A stretch of 64,000 nt of DNA. It comes from Pseudomonas sp. LS.1a. Lineage in GTDB: Bacteria; Pseudomonadota; Gammaproteobacteria; Pseudomonadales; Pseudomonadaceae. Made by a program: the position numbers and the translations under genes. Positions 24,733 to 32,147 of the stretch are shown here, piece after piece (the stretch's first letter is position 1; every line of letters begins with the position of its first letter). The DNA is taken from assembly GCF_022533585.1 (NCBI RefSeq), contig NZ_CP092827.1, positions 2,582,001 through 2,646,000 on the forward strand, written 5' to 3'. The notes under the pieces were generated by a model. It worked only from the letters and a program-made list of their open reading frames with translations, had not been told where the DNA came from and did not search any database.

Positions 24733-25480
24733 TGGTGGCTTCTCCTTCGATTGGAGCCAGGGAGCGGATACGCTCGATCTGCTCGGGAGTGATGGTGTAT
24801 TTGCTCTGGATCGTTGCGATCAGGTGGTCAGGGCTGGTTCGCCCTGCGGCGATAAGGCCGCGCCACTGCTCGCTGCTCTCGTCGAGCTTGCTATCCGGGT
24901 AGGCAGGCAACTGCTTCGGCTGGTCGGCCTTTCGCACGTGGGCCTGGTTCAGCTCGCGCTCGGTTGGGGTGTCCTGTAGTTCCTCGGCGACCGGCATGCC
25001 GCGCAGCACATCGGGGAAAACGTCGCGCATGGCGAATGCCCGGGCGCGCATCTGGCGCATCCGCTTCGGGTACTGGCTCCATGGGCCCTGCTTGCCGGCC
25101 AGGCCGGCCGCCTTGGCCTCGGCCATGCTGAACGTGCGCACCTGCTCTTCTTCGTTGCGGCGCTTCACCCGGCAGGTGGCCGTCTCGCCGTCGTCGCTCT
25201 CGTAGATGTACTCGCAGAGCGGCGAAGAGCGGACCAGGGCGATTACGGCGTCACCCCACAGGGCTGGGCGGCCGTTGATAACCGCGATGTTCTGCATGGC
25301 CTGCATGGGCTGCAGGCCCAGTTCCATGCCCCACTGAATGGCAACCAGGATGTTGCCGGGGTTGTTGGCGAAGTCCTTGGGGACAATGGTCGACTTGGAC
25401 AGGTAGTCGGCGAATTTCAGCGCTTCCTCGATGTTTTGCGGGGCGAGGCTGAACGTGGGCTTGATCGCAAGATCGCTCAT
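24719..25480 (-). CDS. recT: RecT-family single-strand annealing protein
   Basis: 253 residues. The core shows the RecT pattern: NPGNILVAIQWGMELGLQPMQ, then NGRPALWGDAVIALV and KRMRQMRARAFAMRDVFPD, where RMRQMRARAFAIRD is the most conserved part of the family. Partner of the YqaJ exonuclease immediately downstream. Together they form a phage Red-like system for replication-linked recombination. Confidence 0.9.
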   Translation of the reverse strand: MSDLAIKPTFSLAPQNIEEALKFADYLSKSTIVPKDFANNPGNILVAIQWGMELGLQPMQAMQNIAVINGRPALWGDAVIALVRSSPLCEYIYESDDGETATCRVKRRNEEEQVRTFSMAEAKAAGLAGKQGPWSQYPKRMRQMRARAFAMRDVFPDVLRGMPVAEELQDTPTERELNQAHVRKADQPKQLPAYPDSKLDESSEQWRGLIAAGRTSPDHLIATIQSKYTITPEQIERIRSLAPIEGEATNASA

Positions 25481-25492
25481 GGCGAGAGGTTC

Positions 25493-25609
25493 CTATCGGG
25501 TAATGAGGTCAGCCAGGGCAACCAGCGTCAGCCAGCCGGCCCAGCCAAGGAGGGAAGTGGTAGCGCCGCGCCAGATCAGGTGGCGGCGCCGGCGTTGGGC
25601 GGCGGTCAT
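25493..25609 (-). CDS. Tiny membrane protein
   Basis: 38 residues: a basic start (QRRRRHLIWR) then one hydrophobic helix (about 16-36). It overlaps the upstream gene stop by 4 nt (ATGA) and ends 12 nt before recT, consistent with a translated member of the operon. Function unknown. Confidence 0.5.
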   Translation of the reverse strand: MTAAQRRRRHLIWRGATTSLLGWAGWLTLVALADLITR

Positions 25610-25932
25610 GGCTCGTGCCTGCCTGCGCCATTGCATTTGTGGCAGGTGGACGTTGAGCCGTGGTACGGGCCCTGAAAGCGCAGAAGGCCTGAGCCTTTGC
25701 AGGCTCCACACACAACCTTGTTGCGTTCTCGCTCAAGTTGCTTGCGAAGGTCGGCGAGCTCGCTGTCGCGCGGATCTCCAGCCGGAACATGGAATGCCAT
25801 GCCTATGCACTCGGCCCAGCCAGCAACGTCACTTGCGATTGCGCGGATCTGCTCAGCGGTCGCCGTGACTCCATGTTCTTCGAAGGCTTCGGCCAACCCC
25901 TCGGCGTAGTAGTCGGTCCGTGAGTAGCTCAT
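25606..25932 (-). CDS. Hypothetical protein with DnaJ-like zinc finger
   Basis: 108 residues. The N-terminal half is helical (YYAEGLAEAFEEHGVTATAEQI). The C-terminal part has two CxxCxGxG knuckles, CGACKGSG and CHKCNGAG, the zinc-binding repeats of DnaJ-type proteins, with a short intervening loop. It probably binds one zinc ion. Such stand-alone knuckles are frequent in phage early regions. ATGA overlaps on both sides. Confidence 0.68.
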   Translation of the reverse strand: MSYSRTDYYAEGLAEAFEEHGVTATAEQIRAIASDVAGWAECIGMAFHVPAGDPRDSELADLRKQLERERNKVVCGACKGSGLLRFQGPYHGSTSTCHKCNGAGRHEP

Positions 25933-26078
25933 GGAAACCTCACAACGAACATCCCGCGACGAATGCGGATCGTGGTGCCCAGTGGCAGGTCGCGGAACAT
26001 GAAAAAGCCCTGACGTTGCAGGGCTTCAACCATTTGCTGGGCGTTTGGGGCGATGAAGCCCCGGCACTTAGCAGTCAT
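25929..26078 (-). CDS. Small basic phage protein
   Basis: 49 residues from ATG 26078. Compact, with FRDLPLGTTIRIRRGMFVVRF at the end, probably a small beta-barrel. The longer in-frame ATG at 26213 would run antisense-like through the neighbour and is rejected. It overlaps the next gene by 4 nt. Confidence 0.5.
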   Translation of the reverse strand: MTAKCRGFIAPNAQQMVEALQRQGFFMFRDLPLGTTIRIRRGMFVVRFP

Positions 26079-26223
26079 AACGGCGCTCCAGTTGAATGTC
26101 GCGCTCGTCCGAGCGCCAGTCGCCGGCCTGGAACGGGTAAGCGTCCGGCTCGGCATCGTCTTCTTCGGGTTCTGGCTCGTCGTCCGGGTCGGGCGGGTCA
26201 AGCCAGCGGTCATAAGCGCTCAT
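26068..26223 (-). CDS. Small very acidic phage protein
   Basis: 51 residues: MSAYDRWLDPPDPDDEPEPE, continuing in Asp and Glu, then AYPFQAGDWRSDERDIQLER. The strongly acidic middle suggests a DNA-mimic-like or disordered protein. It begins with a 4-nt overlap with the upstream gene and its end overlaps the next gene by 11 nt. No family recognised. Confidence 0.5.
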   Translation of the reverse strand: MSAYDRWLDPPDPDDEPEPEEDDAEPDAYPFQAGDWRSDERDIQLERRYDC

Positions 26224-26474
26224 GGCCGTGCAGCCAAGGCAAGGCGCTGAGTGCGGAGCATTTGAGCCAGCAAGCGAAAGCGCGCCATGTCGATGCGCAT
26301 GGTGATCAGGTCGCGCTGCTCGGCAGTGATGTCTCCGCGTGCCAGGGCGTAAGCGGCCATGCCGGCCACATAGCTCAGTTCAGTTTCGGAGGCCGCCACC
26401 AGTTCGCCCGGTGGTGACGCAAGCGCTCGCTCGATGCTCTCGTCGAACACCGTCTGCGCGGTTTGGTTGAACAT
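26220..26474 (-). CDS. Hypothetical helical phage protein
   Basis: 84 residues, almost entirely helical and Ala-rich (YVAGMAAYALARGDITAEQRDLI). Upstream of it are about 300 bp without a gene and with a direct repeat, so it may be first in a transcript leading into the recombination genes. Function unknown. Confidence 0.6.
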   Translation of the reverse strand: MFNQTAQTVFDESIERALASPPGELVAASETELSYVAGMAAYALARGDITAEQRDLITMRIDMARFRLLAQMLRTQRLALAARP

Positions 26475-26778
26475 GGTGGAGCCCTCAGTTGTGCCGGCTT
26501 AATGTTCAAACCGGTGAGCTTTAGGGTGTGTAAGGCTCACGAAGGTGAGTCTTAGGGTGTGCAGGGGTCTGCATCGGGGTGCGATCTGGCCGGTGCTAAT
26601 CTCCGGCATGCTGGCTTGGAAGCGGAGCCATCCAGCTGCTCTAATCACGGCATTTCTGCCTGTGGCCGCTTGTGCCCAGTAAACAGCGCATCAGCATGCG
26701 CATTGCAGATCACACCCCGATACAGCCTGGTGATGGGGGAACCAGGTGCACCGGGCCGTCTTTCCGGCTGTCAGGGAA
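26475..26778. promoter_or_regulatory. Gene-free stretch with a 23-bp direct repeat
   Basis: About 300 bp with no convincing gene on either strand. Two copies of GGTGAGYYTTAGGGTGTGYA (26513-26532 and 26544-26563) lie 31 bp apart, three helical turns, with similarity continuing to about 23 bp. The arrangement suits a regulatory protein binding the same DNA face upstream of the leftward operon. Confidence 0.4.
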
Positions 26779-27297
26779 TCAGTGGAAAACTACGGCACCG
26801 CCGTCAGCAGCAACTTCGAAGGCAACTTTCCACTCCTGGTACTTTTCCCAGAAGTAGCCGCCAACAGCCTCGGCTTTCTCTGCAAAGTCGGCGTAGTCCT
26901 TGGCAAGCTTGGCGCTGACCACCGGGCCGATGGTGCCGTCGCAATCCGAGAACAAGATCTGCTCATAAAACGGGCCTTGGCCTGCTCGGTTGGCACCGCC
27001 GAAGTGAGGAAAGCGCTTTTCGTACTCGTCGCTTGGGTTGTCGTCTGGCACGTAGCCTGCGAGCTTTGCCAACTCTTCCCGCCAGGCGCTGTACTGGCCG
27101 TAGCCGGTGCTGAGTCCAGATCCTTCTTCGCCAAGCTTGTAGGCAATCCCTTCCTTCAGGCCTTCAGCTCGACCAGGGAAATGCTGGTTGAAATAGAAGT
27201 CGCGGTAGTTGTCGTAGTCGACCAGCTCGCCGTCAGTGTCGCGCTCGGCGTCAGGCGCCTCGACCAGCTTGCTGTATGCAGAAACGTCCAAACCCAT
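26779..27297 (-). CDS. Hypothetical phage protein
   Basis: 172 residues. It starts MGLDVSAYSKLV and is rich in aromatic residues, with YDNYRDFYFNQHFPGRA, CDGTIGPVVSAKLAKDYADF and YFWEKYQEWKVAF. This MGLDVxAYS opening and the DCDG...GP pattern recur in many phage early genes of unknown function. It is separated from the downstream operon by the repeat-bearing gap. Confidence 0.7.
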   Translation of the reverse strand: MGLDVSAYSKLVEAPDAERDTDGELVDYDNYRDFYFNQHFPGRAEGLKEGIAYKLGEEGSGLSTGYGQYSAWREELAKLAGYVPDDNPSDEYEKRFPHFGGANRAGQGPFYEQILFSDCDGTIGPVVSAKLAKDYADFAEKAEAVGGYFWEKYQEWKVAFEVAADGGAVVFH

Positions 27298-27317
27298 TGC
27301 TTGTTCCTCCAGTGAAA

Positions 27318-27650
27318 TCAGAACCAGACGCGGCGATCGAAGATGACCGCGGTGCCGGCGATGAAGCCAAGCTGCTCCGGGTCAACGCCCAGGTTCTGCT
27401 TGAGGTAGTGGGCGCGGTAGATCTCCGTCGCCTTGTCGTTGCGGGGCAGGCGTTTCAGCAGGCCCTCTTCGTCGACGAACATGTCGGTGCCCTTGCCGTT
27501 GTGCAGCACACCGACCTGCTCCAGGTCGCCGCCGGCCAGGTGCGGCACGATCAGGCTGCGCAGGGTTTGCAGCGTCGGCGCCGCCGGCAGGTTCATGTGC
27601 AAGTTCAGTTCGGTGCCATCCGGGTGGATGACGGTGTAGTTGGTGTTCAT
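27318..27650 (-). CDS. DUF3846-like phage protein
   Basis: 110 residues. The order of features (a leading TVIHPDGTE, central MFVDEEGLLKRLPRNDKATEIY, and final GFIAGTAVIFDR) matches DUF3846-type proteins, in which VNEEGxLxxLPxN-x-A is the signature. Function unknown. First well-supported gene after the leftward early promoter. Confidence 0.65.
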   Translation of the reverse strand: MNTNYTVIHPDGTELNLHMNLPAAPTLQTLRSLIVPHLAGGDLEQVGVLHNGKGTDMFVDEEGLLKRLPRNDKATEIYRAHYLKQNLGVDPEQLGFIAGTAVIFDRRVWF

Positions 27651-27958
27651 GGGGGAGTGCTCCGGTTGACTTCCGAAAGCGCCCGAGCTGGGCGCTGACG
27701 CGAAATCTTCTGGTGCGGGCCGCTGTTACACGCCACCTGCGGACTGGGCGATGACTTGGTTCGGGGGCCCTTGGGGCCCAACAGCCGACCACGCTCTGCA
27801 TGCTGTCGGCTCTCGTTTATGCGGTGCTCCACGCTGCGCACCTGGGGTGAGGCTTCCCCTGTATCCCGTTCCACCCGTCAAACCACTGGATGGGGCCTTG
27901 GCTCGCTGCGGCCCATCCGATTCCTTCCGATTGCGTTCGGTTAGGTCCGGATGAGCAA
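27651..27958. other. Untranslated leader of the leftward early operon
   Basis: About 308 bp between the candidate leftward promoter and the first clear gene. A GC-rich hairpin, GGGCCC-TTGG-GGCCC type, sits at about 27763-27780, followed by a CCGAC...GTCGG inverted pair. These could be antitermination or terminator signals. A 75-codon minus-strand frame crosses it but has no convincing protein character. Confidence 0.35.
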
Positions 27959-28036
27959 AATCTACAAATGAAAATTGTATTTGCCAAGTGTAATTTGTAA
28001 TTTCAGGCGATGAAAATTGTAGATTGCTTGTAAATC
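27959..28036 (-). promoter_or_regulatory. Leftward early promoter (PL-like) with repressor operators
   Basis: On the minus strand TTGGCA (27987-27982), 17 bp, TAGATT (27964-27959). The region is AT-rich and repeats elements also found upstream of cro: TCTACAA (27961-27967), TTGTAGA (28017-28023) and the 9-mer TTGCTTGTA (28024-28032, identical at 28721-28729). This implies binding by the same repressor at both early promoters. Confidence 0.6.
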
Positions 28037-28061
28037 AATGGGGCGCACATTTTTTTTGGGC

Positions 28062-28088
28062 AAAAAAAAGCCCGGATACCCGGGCTTT
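28062..28088 (-). terminator. Intrinsic terminator of the repressor gene
   Basis: On the minus strand AGCCCGG, a 4-nt loop and CCGGGCT are followed by a run of T (eight A on the plus strand at 28062-28069). It is 17 nt after the repressor stop codon. Confidence 0.85.
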
Positions 28089-28104
28089 CGAAAGGGGAGC
28101 ATTG

Positions 28105-28677
28105 CTACTCAGTATGATCTGGCGCACCCTCAAGCTTGCTGAGGCGCTCGTAAATCGTGTCCAGCATCGATATTTCTGTCATCAACAGCTTTCCCTCAGC
28201 GGCAGCCTGCGTGATGGTCAGGATTTCCATCATCAGCCGAGTATCTGTGATCCTGTTGTACCAATCGTTTTCCCTCATGGCGTTGATCAGCAGCTCCCGC
28301 ATCTCGCTTTCGGCCTGCTTGAGCTGGTCCTTAAGCATCAAATACTCTGCAATACCCTTCATCCTGCGCGCGCCTTCTTCTGGCGTGCTGCTCGTATCGT
28401 AGATCTTGGATCTAATCTGATTGATGCGGTACGCAGCGTCCATGCGGAATGCTGCCTCTTCAACGGTGAGGTTCGGATCCTGGCCTGTCATCAGCCACTC
28501 AACGCTCCTCCCCAGAACCTTGGCGAGGATCTCTAGCCGTGCTCCTCTAGGTCTGGCCTTTCCAGACTCCCAGCTTTGGACGGCCTGCGGCGAAACGTCA
28601 AGGGTCCGGGCAAGCTCGGATTGGTTCATTTCCAAAGCCTTCCTGGCCTCGGCAATACGGTTTGCGATAGTAGTCAT
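28105..28677 (-). CDS. CI-like phage repressor without peptidase domain
   Basis: 190 residues. The N-terminal HTH_3 domain (about 5-63) contains MNQSELARTLDVSPQAVQSWESGKARP. Classic CI/C2 repressors then carry an S24 LexA-like domain; here the remaining 125 residues are helical (RRMKGIAEYLMLKDQLKQAE) and show no Ser/Lys peptidase motif. RecA-stimulated self-cleavage is therefore not expected. It is divergent from cro and flanked by related operators on both sides. Confidence 0.8.
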   Translation of the reverse strand: MTTIANRIAEARKALEMNQSELARTLDVSPQAVQSWESGKARPRGARLEILAKVLGRSVEWLMTGQDPNLTVEEAAFRMDAAYRINQIRSKIYDTSSTPEEGARRMKGIAEYLMLKDQLKQAESEMRELLINAMRENDWYNRITDTRLMMEILTITQAAAEGKLLMTEISMLDTIYERLSKLEGAPDHTE

Positions 28678-28700
28678 CGCCTGAAAATACCTTTTGTCCT

Positions 28701-28764
28701 TACAAGCATCATTGCAAATTTTGCTTGTAGGTCTCGATTGTAATTTGTAGAGTTTCTACAAATT
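28701..28764. promoter_or_regulatory. Rightward operator region between repressor and cro
   Basis: Two inverted repeats: TACAAGCA (28701-28708) with TGCTTGTA (28722-28729), and a perfect 10-3-10 palindrome AATTTGTAGA-GTT-TCTACAAATT (28742-28764). The second lies just ahead of the cro ribosome binding site (AAGGAG at 28767-28772). The core words match those in the leftward operator. Confidence 0.7.
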
Positions 28765-28780
28765 TCAAGGAGAGACCGTT

Positions 28781-28999
28781 ATGAGTGATAACCCCCCAAC
28801 CCGAGCGGCGAAGGCTGCAGGGGGCCAATCCAAATTGGCCCGATTACTGAACATAAAGCCTCAGGCAGTGCAGCACTGGTGCACGACCGGAAAAATCCCA
28901 GCTGAGCGCGTGCTTTCGGTCGAGGAGGCGACGGGCATCCCGCGTCATGAGCTCAGACCGGATCTCTATCCGAACGCTGATTCGAAATCGGCGGCCTGA
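28781..28999 (+). CDS. Cro/YdaS-like repressor
   Basis: 72-residue HTH protein: GGQSKLARLLNIKPQAVQHW is the helix-turn-helix, followed by IPAERVLSVEEATGIPRHELRPDLYP, the YdaS/Cro-type tail. AAGGAG is 8 nt before the ATG. In the position of cro, it should oppose the leftward repressor at the shared operators. Confidence 0.85.
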   Translation: MSDNPPTRAAKAAGGQSKLARLLNIKPQAVQHWCTTGKIPAERVLSVEEATGIPRHELRPDLYPNADSKSAA

Positions 29000-29001
29000 T
29001 C

Positions 29002-29310
29002 ATGACGACCACCCAATTAAGCCCGGAGCAGGCCACAAGGGCCCGCAAGAATTTGCACTTCATCTTGCAGCGCGTGACTTCGGTCGGTAACGCGCCGATT
29101 GCGCTTGCAGTCGGTTGCGACGAAGCGACCATCAGCCGCATGCGCCCGGAGAAGTTCGAGCAGTTCGCGCAGATCCTTGCAGTCCTCGACTTGAAGGTCG
29201 TGCCCAGCGAGATGCGCTGCTTCAACGAGCGCGACATCGAGATGTTCATTCACGGTTCCAAGCGGTGGATGGAGCACGTCCAAGGCCTGGACCAGCTCGA
29301 GGAGGGGTAA
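29002..29310 (+). CDS. CII-like transcriptional activator
   Basis: 102 residues. IALAVGCDEATISRM is the HTH, and FEQFAQILAVLDLKVVPSEM closely follows the order of lambda CII (AEAVGVDKSQISRW then KFSMLLAVLEWGVV). It probably activates repressor and integrase transcription during lysogenisation. Starts 2 nt after cro. Confidence 0.78.
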   Translation: MTTTQLSPEQATRARKNLHFILQRVTSVGNAPIALAVGCDEATISRMRPEKFEQFAQILAVLDLKVVPSEMRCFNERDIEMFIHGSKRWMEHVQGLDQLEEG

Positions 29311-29313
29311 CCC

Positions 29314-30150
29314 GTGGACTGGTTCCGGATGTATGGCGAGTTCGCCACCGACCCCAAGGTGCAGATGATGAGCGAGGCTGACCAGCGCCGCTTCATCATG
29401 CTGCTTTGCCTGCGTTGCAGTAACGGCGATGTAACGTTACATGAAACGGAAATCGCATTTCAGATGCGCATTACCGATGAGCAGTGGCAGGCCACAAAAG
29501 CGCTGTTTTTGGCCAAAGGGCTGATTGATGAAGCGTGCCGCGTCATCGCCTGGGACAAGCGACAGTTCACATCCGACTCAAGCAAGGCAAGGGTTGCAGC
29601 GCATCGAGCAAAGAAGAAACAGGCACGTAACGTTACGGTAACGCCCCCAGATACAGATACAGATACAGAAGAAACACCACCACCAGCGCGCGAGGACGAT
29701 TTCGATTCCCGCGTCCGCTTCGCCATGACTGCCGACTGGCAGCCAAGCCAGAAGACTTTCCAGGCCGTGTTGCTCCAGATGGGCATCACGCAGCAGGCCT
29801 TCGACCAGGACCAGTTCCTGGAATTTCGCTCGTTCTGGCTCGCATCGCCGGACGACCACCGCACCCAGGCCAAGTGGGAGCACGCACTGGCCAGCCACCT
29901 GAAACGCAATCTTCGCCAGGCGCAAGCCGGGGGGAACACCCATGCAAACTCAAGAACAGGTACAGGCTCAGCTCAACAACCTGGTCAACAACGTCGTCTC
30001 TCTGCCGTCGACAGGGTCGAAGCGAACGTCGCAGCGCAGCGAGCAGCCCGCGGAGAAGGCGCCGGAACCGCTGAGCCTTGGACTGCTGGAGAAACTTTGG
30101 ATCACGATGACCCAGACGTATGGCCACAAGTGGACCAGCAACTTCGGTGA
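29314..30150 (+). CDS. Phage replication initiator, O-like with DnaT-type domain
   Basis: 278 residues, GTG start after GGAGGGG. The N-terminal part (MDWFRMYGEFATDPKVQMM...) is a winged-helix-like domain common in phage replication proteins. A Pro/Thr/Asp linker (about 108-125) leads to a DnaT-like domain (about 138-200: DWQPSQKTFQAVLLQMGI...FRSFWLAS...KWEHALASHLKR). The last 70 residues are encoded in DNA that is also the start of the P-like gene. It would load host replication proteins at the phage origin. ACNGTTACN-like palindromes (GTAACGTTAC) at 29431-29440 and 29626-29635 inside the gene could mark an origin. Confidence 0.8.
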   Translation: MDWFRMYGEFATDPKVQMMSEADQRRFIMLLCLRCSNGDVTLHETEIAFQMRITDEQWQATKALFLAKGLIDEACRVIAWDKRQFTSDSSKARVAAHRAKKKQARNVTVTPPDTDTDTEETPPPAREDDFDSRVRFAMTADWQPSQKTFQAVLLQMGITQQAFDQDQFLEFRSFWLASPDDHRTQAKWEHALASHLKRNLRQAQAGGNTHANSRTGTGSAQQPGQQRRLSAVDRVEANVAAQRAARGEGAGTAEPWTAGETLDHDDPDVWPQVDQQLR

Positions 30151-30679
30151 CGCGCCGAAGGCTGACCACGCATGGGCAAAGATCCTCGGCGGGCTCAGTG
30201 GCCTGCAAATCGCGAACGGCCTGCGCCGCATGATCGAGCTGGCTGCCGCCAATACAGGCAAGGAGTCTTGGCCGCCGGATGCAACCGAGTTTCGCGCCAT
30301 GTGCCTGCATGTGCCTGGCCTGCCGCCAGTCGACCAGGCATGGACCGAGGCCCTGATGGGCAAGTACAGCCACGAAGCGGTGCGCGTAGCCGCAGAAGCC
30401 ACCGGCACGTTCGATCTGCGCAGCGCCAAGCACAGCGACAAGGCCCTGTACCAGCGCTTCGAACGCAACTACGCCATCGTGCAGCGCCGCGCCCAGAACG
30501 CCCAGCCACTCGATGGCCGTATCGCCCAGGGCATTGAGCACGACAGCGGTATGAAGGCCCAGCTGGCCAAGTCACACCAGGAAGCCCGCGACCTGGTAAC
30601 CGCACAGAACATCCCCACTGATGGCAAGGCAGCACGTGCGCTGCTGCTGGCCAAGCTCGGCATTCGGAGGCCGGCATGA
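29942..30679 (+). CDS. Replication protein P-like (helicase loader)
   Basis: 245 residues. LGLLEKLWITMTQTYGHKWTSNFGD, then WAKILGGLSGLQIANGLRRM and WPPDATEFRAMC, match the lambda P/Replic_P family, which recruits DnaB. The first 69 codons overlap the end of the O-like gene in another frame (209 nt shared). The ATG has a GGGGG purine patch about 9 nt upstream. Confidence 0.82.
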   Translation: MQTQEQVQAQLNNLVNNVVSLPSTGSKRTSQRSEQPAEKAPEPLSLGLLEKLWITMTQTYGHKWTSNFGDAPKADHAWAKILGGLSGLQIANGLRRMIELAAANTGKESWPPDATEFRAMCLHVPGLPPVDQAWTEALMGKYSHEAVRVAAEATGTFDLRSAKHSDKALYQRFERNYAIVQRRAQNAQPLDGRIAQGIEHDSGMKAQLAKSHQEARDLVTAQNIPTDGKAARALLLAKLGIRRPA

Positions 30680-31041
30680 GCAATTCCACCATTCGAGATC
30701 AATTCGAGGCCTGGGCAAGTGGCCAATTCATCATGCCTGTGGATGTGATCAAGGCGTGCCGTTACGAAGACACCTACGCCAACACGGTGCTGAACATCGC
30801 CTGGCGTGGATGGGCTGCCTCACATGACCAGTCTCACGGCCAGATTCTTGCGTTAAGCCGCGACGTCTCCATCGCCCGCCGCCAGAAGTCGCAGTACTTC
30901 CGTGCGGTGAAGTGGTTCTTAGCCAGCACCAGTTTCGAACCCCAGTCGATTCCGACGCCGGTACGACTGACCCTGGTTCATGTGGCCAGGACGTTGATCG
31001 AGAAGGCCAAGCGGGCTGCTGCGGAGGTGGCCAATGGCTGA
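30676..31041 (+). CDS. Hypothetical phage protein (NinX-region position)
   Basis: 121 residues. It starts with a 4-nt overlap with the P-like gene. STIRDQFEAWASGQFIMPVDVIKA is the kind of start seen in phage proteins of the replication/nin region; the rest is helical and basic. No function recognised. It overlaps rusA by 8 nt. Confidence 0.65.
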   Translation: MSNSTIRDQFEAWASGQFIMPVDVIKACRYEDTYANTVLNIAWRGWAASHDQSHGQILALSRDVSIARRQKSQYFRAVKWFLASTSFEPQSIPTPVRLTLVHVARTLIEKAKRAAAEVANG

Positions 31042-31474
31042 CCTCAAGCCAGTTCAGTTCCTGGTGCCAGGCGAACCCGTGGGGAAGGGCAGACCACGCA
31101 TCTGTCGCGTAGGCGGCCATGCCCGCATGTTCACCCCGCAGAAGACCGCCAGCTACGAGGGCCTCATCGCGCTGGCCGGTACCGAAGCCATGGCCGGCCG
31201 CACGCTGCTGGAAGGCGCCGTCATGGTCGAGATGCGCATCGTCCTGGCCATCCCTCAATCCATGTCGAAAAAGCGGAAGGCCATGGCCATTGCCGGCGAG
31301 CTGTTCCCGACCAAGAAACCCGACATGGACAACGTAGTCAAGGCGATCTACGACGGCCTCAACGGCGTGGTATGGAAAGACGACGTTCAGGTCGTCGACG
31401 CGTTCGTGCGCAAGCGCTACGGCGAAGTTCCGGGCGTGCACGTGCGCATTGTGCCGCTGGAGGCAGCAGCTTGA
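31034..31474 (+). CDS. rusA: RusA-family Holliday junction resolvase
   Basis: 146 residues. VPGEPVGKGRPR at the start and KKPDMDNVVKAIYDGLNGVVWKDD near residue 95 are the RusA signatures; the Asp residues of PDMDN and WKDD form the metal site. It cleaves branched DNA from recombination or replication before packaging. Confidence 0.92.
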   Translation: MADLKPVQFLVPGEPVGKGRPRICRVGGHARMFTPQKTASYEGLIALAGTEAMAGRTLLEGAVMVEMRIVLAIPQSMSKKRKAMAIAGELFPTKKPDMDNVVKAIYDGLNGVVWKDDVQVVDAFVRKRYGEVPGVHVRIVPLEAAA

Positions 31475-31517
31475 CCCGCAACACAACGATCTACGCGGAA
31501 CTACGCAAGGGGGCAGT

Positions 31518-32147
31518 ATGAGACTTGGAAGCGCACGCCTCGCATGGCACGACGCGTTCTACACGCCCTGGGACAGCGTCATGCACCACGGGCTGGAGGG
31601 GGCAAAGCTCGCCAAGCGCGGGTATGTGGCGAACGAAACCCGGCCGGAGCGCTGGGAGAACACGGGTAAGTGCGCCCACATGGCGCTGGCGGGGAGGGTG
31701 CAGCATGCCATTGCCAGCCTTCACCCTCGGTACCAGGTGTTCGGCCACCACCTGTACGCCCCAGTGATCAGCACCGAGGTGTCGAACAACTGGGAAGAGT
31801 CGGCGGTCGAGCTGCTGGCCAGCCACGTGCACCTGGCCCTGAAAGAGCGCGGCGAGAAGCGCACGTGCCACCTGTACAGCCGCGAGTACTGGGTTGCCCG
31901 TGGCGTGCTGGTTCGGTACCGGCACATGGTGCAGGGCGGAATGGGCGCCAACCCTGACCCGATGGCTGCCCAGTGGGTATTCCGCGACTGGCTGGCAGAC
32001 AACCACGGCGTTGAGCTGGATAGCCGCAACTGGGCCAGGCAGTGGGGCTGGCTGGTGCAGCTGATGTTCGATCAGGCTGGTATCATCGACGGCATGTGCT
32101 TGCGCCCAGTTGGGCGCGTGCTAAGCGAAGAGAGGGAGGCAGCTTGA
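31518..32147 (+). CDS. Hypothetical phage protein in the position of antiterminator Q
   Basis: 209 residues from ATG 31518, preceded by AAGGGGG. Rich in Trp, His and Arg (WHDAFYTPWDSVMHHGLEGA, CHLYSREYWVARGVLVRYRH). It matches no family I can name. In lambdoid order this place, after RusA and before lysis genes and the late promoter, is held by Q. A Q-like role is an inference from position only. Confidence 0.6.
   Translation: MRLGSARLAWHDAFYTPWDSVMHHGLEGAKLAKRGYVANETRPERWENTGKCAHMALAGRVQHAIASLHPRYQVFGHHLYAPVISTEVSNNWEESAVELLASHVHLALKERGEKRTCHLYSREYWVARGVLVRYRHMVQGGMGANPDPMAAQWVFRDWLADNHGVELDSRNWARQWGWLVQLMFDQAGIIDGMCLRPVGRVLSEEREAA

Noticed and set aside
27647..27874. 75-codon minus-strand frame ending in an ATGA overlap with the DUF3846-like gene
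   Set aside because: The translation is low-complexity, Arg/Ser/Pro-rich and unlike a folded protein; the region fits an untranslated leader better, though the ATGA overlap leaves some doubt.
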